A DNA stretch of 64,000 bases from Rhexocercosporidium sp. MPI-PUGE-AT-0058 (lineage: Eukaryota > Ascomycota > Leotiomycetes > Helotiales): positions 62,001 to 126,000 of the forward strand of contig JAGTJL010000024.1 of assembly GCA_020746875.1 (NCBI GenBank), read 5' to 3'. Numbering within the stretch: position 1 is the first letter of the stretch; every line of letters begins with the position of its first letter. The notes below the pieces were generated by a model, which saw nothing but the letters and a program-made list of their open reading frames with translations, did no database searches and was not told the origin of the DNA. A program made the position numbers and the translations under genes. Positions 56,676 to 64,000 of the stretch are shown here, in pieces.

Positions 56676-59600
56676 TGTCATGTGCATACTCACTCATTCT
56701 ATTTATATGGAATCGGACCCGTAGCATAAGGGGGCCGAGGCTTCTACGGCATTAATAGAATCAGTCTTATTTATATTTCTAATTACGCCGGCGTTTTTCT
56801 TCCCTTCACGAGTAACCCTTTCTATATATACGCTTCTCTTTTAGACTTCTTTAAAAGCCAGAGATTAATTCTTTAAATATATTTTCCTTAAACCGCTATA
56901 AAGTTTTACTTACCGTGAACTTTATTTAATAAGTTAATCTCTTTATCTTATAAAGAAATAATACAAAAAGTAAAGGAATAATTCTTTATTAAGTGATTTT
57001 ATTTAATAACGCTAGACTTACGGGCAATACCTGGTTCGGTAGTGCCGCTCGTAATATTCTTTATAAGATTATAAAATCTATAGATTCCTTTTATATAATT
57101 AAAATCGGAGGTGCTTTTAATAACAAACTGCCTTAAAATACTCGCGGCAATAATAATAAAGAAGCTTCTTATACTTATAACTAGCCCGTTTATATTTATA
57201 AAGATAAAGGCAAGGCTATAGCTTAAACTAAAAGTAATTTAAATATATCCGATTATATAACGGATAATATAGTCTTTTTATTTTTAATATTAATATTAAT
57301 TTTACGGCTTTAAATATACCTACCGAAGAATAAATCGCTTAGAAGCAGCGCGAGCTCGAAGAGCATATGCGCTTATTAATTAAGTTTAAGGCTAAAGATA
57401 CTCGTGCGAAGACGCGGCTCGCTTATTATGAGAATGGTTTTGCCAGACTTCGCCGCCTTCGGGCAATTTCCGTCGCTAATACAAATTTAATAAGTAAATA
57501 ATATATAATTAAAAAAAGCTTTTAACGAACTCGTAATATAATATTAAATTCTATTATTATTATTTTAATAAAGGACTTTAAGTTACCTTTAGTGAAGCGT
57601 AATTTTAATTTAAGGTTAGAAGTTAACTTACTTAGCCCGTAATACTTACTTAACGAAGATGTTATTAGGCTTAAAACGTTGCCGGCCTCGGGATACCTCC
57701 AGGAAACAACCGCATTACTTATAGTAAATTACGTAACTTATAAACTTAAAATAATATTATTAATATATTTAAATTTAAACGCTTATATTTTACTAAAGTA
57801 TACTACGGCCTAAGCAAAAGATGAGCGCGACCGTAAGAAATGCCTTACGATTATAATTCCTAAAAAAATATAAAGGAGAGAGTTTTAAGAGCCTATGAAA
57901 ATAAAAAAATGCTTAAGAAAAGATCTTTAAAGTTCGCTTATATAATTATAATACGCATGCGAATCGAGTACGCGTTACAGTTATAAACATAAAAGGCGAC
58001 CTATTAACCTATTAAGGTAATGTAAAGTAAACTATAATTAAACTTAAAGGTATCCCGCTAGTATAAAACCTGTTCATTGAGTTCTTAAAAGGGCTTTATG
58101 CCTCCTCTAAAGAAACTCGAAGCGCTAAGGTGACTAAGAACATTAAGCGGTTCCGCCAGCAACCGGGCGAGTCTATTTAAGCGATGTGCCGACGGTTTAT
58201 TATATTTATTAAAGACCGCAATACTCGAATGTTTAATAATAATATTATTACTAACCTTTATAAAGTAATTACGCATATATTAACGGCGCAGTAAATTAAC
58301 TCCTACGCTTTTATAAACCTTTTTAATATTTATTAATAATAAAAGAAACTAGTTAACGATATTAAGTCTTTTATTAAAAGAACTTAAGGAATATCTTTTA
58401 ATGCACCGAAAGTTAAATATAAAGGAGGCAAAAGCGGACAAAGTAATAATAATTTTAAAAATAGCGAATTTCGTAAGAAAAGCCGTGAAAAATATTTTAA
58501 AGATAATAATAAAAAGCGCGCACTTAACGGCGCCCTTTTAGCTTTTAATTTTTAACCTTTTAACAAAAGTAAGAACGGTAAGAAGAAGAATTATATTAAG
58601 AATATTATATTTTACCGCTCTTATAAGTAAGAGGGTTATTAATTTAAAAACCGTAGCTATCTTAAGTTCGCATAATAAGAGCAAAATAATCTTTAAAAGC
58701 TAAAAGTAAAGGAACGTTTTAAAGTAATAAAGAAAACTTTTTAAATAAAAAAGAAGGTATATATTATTATACGCGTTAAAAAACAGAAGTCGTCTAGCAC
58801 CGGAAAGAATGCGGAAAAAGGTAATATTAAGTCTTACGTTAAAGGCTTAGGAGATATTCTTAAACGCTTATATATTTTTATAAGATTAAAGTAACCTAAG
58901 ACAGGTGCGAATGCGTCACTTAATAATTTAATGAATAGTGGCTTAGATTATAACTTCTTTAATAAATATAAAGCTAAGTTATAGGGGTTTCTCCTTTTAT
59001 TTAAGTATGACTAAGAGTTTATAACCTTTAATAAGTATTAGTTCTGGGTAATTAACGCTTATGATTGATATATAACTATATAAGACGACCGTAAAGTCTC
59101 GAGAACCTTTCGAAAAAGATTTTATAATTATAAAACCTTAAGGTATAATATAATTCTCGGAATAAAGTTCTTTAAATATAAAAGCGCCGGGTATTACGAC
59201 TAAAAACTTAAGAAATAAGCTTACGCCTTAATTTAAGATAAAATCTAGATCGTAATAATAAAAGAGTTTATTAATACCCTTAATACCGACCTTAAAACGG
59301 TGTTTTATATTATATTTGTATTTTAATCCGATTATAATTATTTAAAGAATTTAAGATTATATAACTGTTTAAGGCAGCCGTAGGATGTTAGTCTTAATAC
59401 TAGCGTTATAGACCCGTCGTAAGTATTAGCTATTTAACTAAAGACTCCTAAGCCGACACTTCTTCTAAATTAGTTTATAAATATAGTAAACGTATATAAT
59501 AATAATCCGCTAATTAATTTCCTTAAAAAATAAGTTAAATTTAAATATATTATTAATACCGACGTATTACTTTTATATAAACTCTTTTATAACCTTTTCG

Positions 59601-60834
59601 AACTATAACTCGCTGTGCTTCGAGAATTATCTTATTGCCTCGCTATAAAAGAAATAGATTCGTCCGTTAAAAAGTCCCGTAAGTACGTCGATATTATTTA
59701 TATTAAAAAAAGATAAAAGTTTGCGTTTATATATAGATTATTATAAATTAAATAAGGTAATAATTAAAAATCGCCACTTCCTTCCTTTAATTAATAAGAC
59801 GCTAGACTGTCTTAGCGGAGCCGTAATATTTACGGCTTTAAATTTAAAAGATATATATTATCGTATTAAAATTAAGGAAGGATATAAATACAAAATAGCT
59901 TTCCGTATAAGATATAAATATTTTAAATATTTAATAATACTCTTTAGGCTATCTAACGCTTTAGCTACGTTTTAAGCGTATATTAATAAAGCGTTAGCGG
60001 GACTAATCGATTATTTCGTTATTATATGTCTCGATAATATCTTAATTTATTTTAAAAATAAAAAAGAGTATCGTAAATATATTAAAGCTATTATGAAACG
60101 ATTGCGTAAGTATAAGCTTTTTATTAAATTTAATAAGTATAAGTTTAAAGTGAATTAAGTCGAGTTCTTAGGATTTAAAGTCGGATTAACTAGCATTTAA
60201 GCGGACTTAAAGCGGATTCGTTCGATTTAAGAATAGCTAAAGCTAAAATCTTATAAGAATATTTAGGTTTTTTTAAGCTTCGCGAATTTATATTATAAAT
60301 TTATATTAAAATACTTTAAGATAACCGTAAGCTTAACAGGGGCTTTTTAAAATATAAAAAATAAAATTAAGAAAGGACCCTTTGAATTCTTTAATATAGC
60401 TAAAAAAAAGCTTTAAAGATTTAAAAGTAGCTTTTATTAATATATTAATTATAAGGCAGTTTAATCTTACGAAGCGCATTCGGATTAAAACCGATGCTTT
60501 TGGATTTATAATTACTAATACTCTTTTTTAATAAGCCAATTTTAAAAAAGGATTTAAGCGATACTAAAAACCCGTTACGTATTAGTCCCGTAAGATAATT
60601 AATATTAAGCGGAATTATATTACTTATAATAAAGAGCTTTTAATTATTATTAAATGTTTTAAAAAATAAAAGTATTACTTTAAAGGCAGCTAACACATTA
60701 TGAAAGTACTTACGGATTATAATAACCTTAAGTATTTTATAATAACGAAATATCTCGAAAGTCAATAAACATAATAGGCAATATATTTTATTATTTATGA
60801 TTTTGAAATTTATTACCGTAAAAGTATAAGATTA
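56676..60834 (+). mobile_element. Gypsy-D: Ty3/gypsy element, truncated, RIP-mutated
   Basis: An LTR-like start, TGTCATGTGCATACTCACTC, is at 56676 (LTR to about 56960). Gag-like sequence is at 57.3-58.7 kb (coil QELEEHMRLLIKFKAK, a capsid segment around 58080-58380, then a basic tail). The RT at 59721-60200 has RLYIDYYKLNKVIIKNRHFL and, at the active site, CLDNILIY in place of an LDD motif (a G-to-A change). RNase H follows to about 60.83 kb, where repeat R starts and the element stops (YDFEIYYRKS). No integrase or 3' LTR is present in the window. Confidence 0.8.
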
Positions 60835-61248
60835 TATTAAGCATATTACCGTATTCGGTATAAAGCATACCTTTCCATAACTCAACTACCTTTGCATAAA
60901 GCTCTAGCTTCCCATAAAGCTTCGGCTTCCGTGCTTTGAACCTCGGAAGCTTTAAGCTTCCGGTAAAAGGTTATTCAGGGCTAAAACAGTGGCTTTCAGA
61001 AGCCTGAAGCTTCCGTGTTTCAAACCTCGGAAGCTCTGGTAATATAAAGCTAGTCTTAATACAAAGCTAGTTTCAATATAAAGCTAATAACCGATGCGAG
61101 AGCAAATAGCCGATGCGAGAGCAAATAGCCGATGCGAGAGCAAATAGCCGATGCAAGAGCTAAATAGCTTGGCGCCTAAAAGTAGTTATATAGACCTAGT
61201 TTCCCCCGAAGTAATGGAATCATCATCACACCAAATCTCTTCTTTTCA
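60835..61248 (+). repeat. LTR-like dispersed repeat R, copy 2
   Basis: 414 bp, near-collinear with 2838-3205 but carrying a tandem expansion (61091-61167). It keeps the CGGAAGCTTTAAGCTTCCG palindrome and the TATATAGACC promoter-like box. It interrupts the gypsy-D RNase H. Confidence 0.8.
61091..61167 (+). repeat. 19-bp minisatellite, four units
   Basis: The unit CCGATGCGAGAGCAAATAG is repeated three times, followed by a diverged fourth (CCGATGCAAGAGCTAAATAG). The homologous site near 3104 has a single unit. Confidence 0.93.
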
Positions 61249-62784
61249 CTTCTATACCTGGTTTAGGAATATTTTCGGTATTACGACCTTAAGTTAAGCT
61301 AAAGGTTTAATACTGATATACGACTTGGCTGGCATAAGTGTATGGTTATAGCGCTTACCTGATGATTAAGGATTAAGAGGCCCCTTAACAAAAGAGGGTA
61401 TTTAAAGTTAACCCAAGAATACACCTTAAATACCTGGCTGAATACGTCTCGTTTAATATATATACGGTTTAAGTGCCTTAATTATAACGTATAAATATAA
61501 CTTAGAATATTGCTTTTAACGAATACCTTTTTTATTCAGGCTTTTTAAACGTGGAGAAAGCGGTTAGCTAATCGTGCTTAATATTAAAAGACTTTGCTGA
61601 AATGCTAAGAGAAGAGGAAGGACCCCAGGACACTAGCACCGATATAATCAATCGACTAAGTGCACTTAATATACTAGAATTAATAATAAGCATTATCTTA
61701 ACAAAAGAATAACTAAGCTAAGTAATGAGTTTTATAAAAACTATTAACTTTACTACCTCGGGGGTACTATAACCTTCGATTAAGCTTTTAATTACGGGGG
61801 TAGAGCAAAACTCGTTAGTAAAAACTCGGGGGTAAATTAACTAAGGAAAAGTATTAAATTTCTTACTCACGAGTACCCTGATTAAGTCTTAAAAAGAGTC
61901 GATACTTCAAGATAATTAATGTCTTAAAGCGTAACTAGGAGAGATGTCTTACGTAATACACTAAACTTTAAGAGAGATATAGAAGTTGAGCGCTAATCAA
62001 TATTACAATTTGTTATATACTCTTCAGAGCTACACGATCGAGAGCACGGTCTTAAGCCTCGGAGAGTACTTACTTAAGGTACCGGTCTTAAGTAATCGGA
62101 AGCTTTACCTTAAGTAACTAAGTAACTGAGTATAAGAAGCATTCTGATTCGTTAAACTCAGGGAAAGAATCAAGTATAAAGCAATACTTGCTACTTCCGA
62201 CCTTAATTAATAACTATTTACTTAAAACTTTACGAAGAAAAAGGATAGAAGACCGAGTAATTAGCGATGATCGAAATACTCAAGTTAGTAGCAAGATAAC
62301 GAAACCGAATCAAAGCATCTACATAGTAATTATTAGAAAGCTGTTCTACAAAAGCAGGACCTGCAGATGCGATCTGCAGTATACGGTATATAACCTCTAT
62401 TCTGTACGACAAAAGCTAATTGCGGAATCATTAAACCCGTTGAGCAATCGCGAGTATTTAAAGGATTTTTTAAGGACTTTTTGGCTTAGTCAAGAAATAG
62501 TGTGGTGGGGTTGACCTCAGAAGTCCATTTGTCACGTGATTGAGCTGCCTTTTGCTGTATTTAAGATAGCCTTTAAGGCAATATCCTTTAAGGACAATAA
62601 CGGTTTTTACCGCTATAACTTTTCCTTCTTATTCAAACTGTACCTCTCCCCTTTTTTAACAAATTATATACTTTAAATATGTGATATCTTTAGTACCCGT
62701 CAAATAAGTATTTCCTACGTTTACCCTCCGGCACTTGTTTTGCTACCCTCTTATTATGTGCTTGATGTTTTCCCCTCTACAATA
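61249..62784. other. Unassigned decayed repeat sequence
   Basis: AT-rich and stop-dense. A frame at 62188-62514 is unlikely to be a gene. From about 62505 (GTGGGGTTGACCTCAGAAGTCC, TCACGTGATTG) the sequence has an LTR or promoter feel, and could be the edge of the copia fragment that follows. Confidence 0.4.
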
Positions 62785-64000
62785 GTGCGAAAAGACGGAA
62801 AAGACTTGAGAGCGGTTTACGCTATTATCTTAGCGTCTGTTCTTAAAAATATCGAAATTCGAAAACCGGTTAATCTCTCACGAATACATTAATTTCAATT
62901 TGCTAAAGGTCTTATTAAATTAGAGAGACCTTAAGGACTACCCATTAAGAGAGCACTTCCGAGCTAATGCAATTAAAGAAATCACTAACTTAGAATCGCG
63001 CAACTGCTGGAGAGTCGTCAAATAAAGCTTTGCTATTAAATAACTAATATTATTAAAATAGGTATTTCACGTTAAAGTCGATTCTTTAAGATATTTAACT
63101 AAGTATCGCTCGCGAGTTATTATTAAAGGAGATTTAAAACCCGAAACATTAATTCTTATAATATATGCGGCTACCTTAACTGCTTGTTTTTTTAAGAACC
63201 GCCATAGTAATAGTAGCTTAATTTGATTTAAAGATAATTTAATTTGATATTATTAATGCTTTTATCAACGCTAAACGAAGCAAATCGAGTGCTCGCGTAC
63301 GTTATTACTTACCGGACGGATTTAAACAAGACGGTATAGTAATAGAGGTTAATTGCGTATTTTATAGATTTAGAGACCTACTAGTATTATAGTACGGAGA
63401 CTTTACCGAAACTTTATTAAAGTTAAGGTTAATCTCTTCTAAGAAGAAGCTGTGTATCTTTATAAATAAGCAACGTTTAGTTTTTATTATATTTTATATT
63501 GATGATATCCAAATGTTATACTACGCTTCGGCTCTTGACGATGCCTAACTTATTATTAATAGCTTAAATACGGTATATGAACTTATTAGAGCAGTACTAA
63601 TACAATAGATTTTAGGTGTTCGTGATATTAGAGATCTTTAAGCGAAGATTATTTCTCTAGTATACGATATTTATATTTTAAAGGTTGCTTTGCGATTTGA
63701 CTTAGTAGATGGAAACTACCCAAGTACTTCACTACTTTAAGTCAAGCTATTGAAGAATTAAGAACAAGTTACTTCGGTGCAAATTAAGGAGTATTAAGAG
63801 AAGATTGGTTTAGTGCTTTATATTATAATTATATTGCGCGTAAACGTTGCTTTCGCGGTTTTAAAGCTGTCTTACTTTTTAATTAACCCGTTTTTGAAGT
63901 AGTACCTTGTGATACTTAGTTAGATAATTCGTTACCTTTTTGAAACCCGATTTTTTGAGATCACTTATAGCTATACGTTACGTGATTCCTAACTTGTAAT
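62785..64000 (+). mobile_element. Copia reverse transcriptase fragment, runs off the window
   Basis: Stop-rich frames give KNIEIRKPVNLSRIH, then IKEITNLESRNCWRVVK near 62965-63020, and RT parts such as LPDGFKQDG near 63308 and IFYIDDIQMLY near 63490-63520. The catalytic IDD-type Asp pair is still visible. RNase H is not reached by the window end. It resembles the type of element at 12301-15330. Confidence 0.75.

Noticed and set aside
61091..61167. CRISPR-like array of short repeats
   Set aside because: Units are directly adjacent with no spacers, and the genome is clearly fungal; it is a minisatellite.

Overview
The window looks like a stretch of a filamentous ascomycete (Pezizomycotina) chromosome. 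The intact genes have short GT-AG introns of about 46-107 nt with CTAAC/CTGAC-type branch sites. The transposons carry the scars of repeat-induced point mutation (RIP): coding frames are recognisable, but Gln and Trp codons have become stops, the base content is pushed towards TpA, and the paired LTRs I aligned by eye differ almost only by transitions. I cannot name the species.

Layout. Positions 1-38000 are a transposon graveyard. It holds decayed Ty1/copia elements (about 7.2-11.8, 12.3-15.3, 15.3-29.2 and 30.6-36.0 kb), a complete Ty3/gypsy element (16414-24072) nested in one copia element with a clean AAATC target-site duplication, and Fot1/pogo-type DNA transposons. A less mutated pocket at about 4.5-6.1 kb holds a candidate small secreted protein gene with two near-identical introns. 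Positions 38000-56000 form a gene island of normal base composition. From 56.0 kb to the end the transposon graveyard resumes: a LINE fragment, a gypsy element and a copia reverse transcriptase fragment.

Gene island. In order: an alpha/beta hydrolase (38797-39759, minus), a sugar-porter-type MFS transporter (41259-43066, plus, six exons), a Zn2Cys6 transcription factor (43923-46456, minus, five exons), a homogentisate 1,2-dioxygenase-type enzyme (47701-49202, plus, two exons), a broken paralog of the hydrolase (49965-50961, plus), a Fot1-like transposon inserted next to a hAT remnant, and a salicylate-hydroxylase-type FAD monooxygenase (54223-55744, plus, four exons, one apparent frameshift in a G run). 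The regulator and the dioxygenase diverge from a shared 1.2-kb region. Uptake permease, hydrolase, ring hydroxylase, ring-cleaving dioxygenase and a local regulator together read as a small catabolic cluster for an aromatic acid or its ester. The substrate is inference.

Other points of interest are an antisense zinc-binding reading frame inside the gypsy element, two MITEs with long terminal inverted repeats, two short telomere-like tracts in opposite orientation, and an uncharacterised 0.7-kb insertion in a copia element. All exon boundaries were worked out by hand from splice signals and reading-frame continuity.
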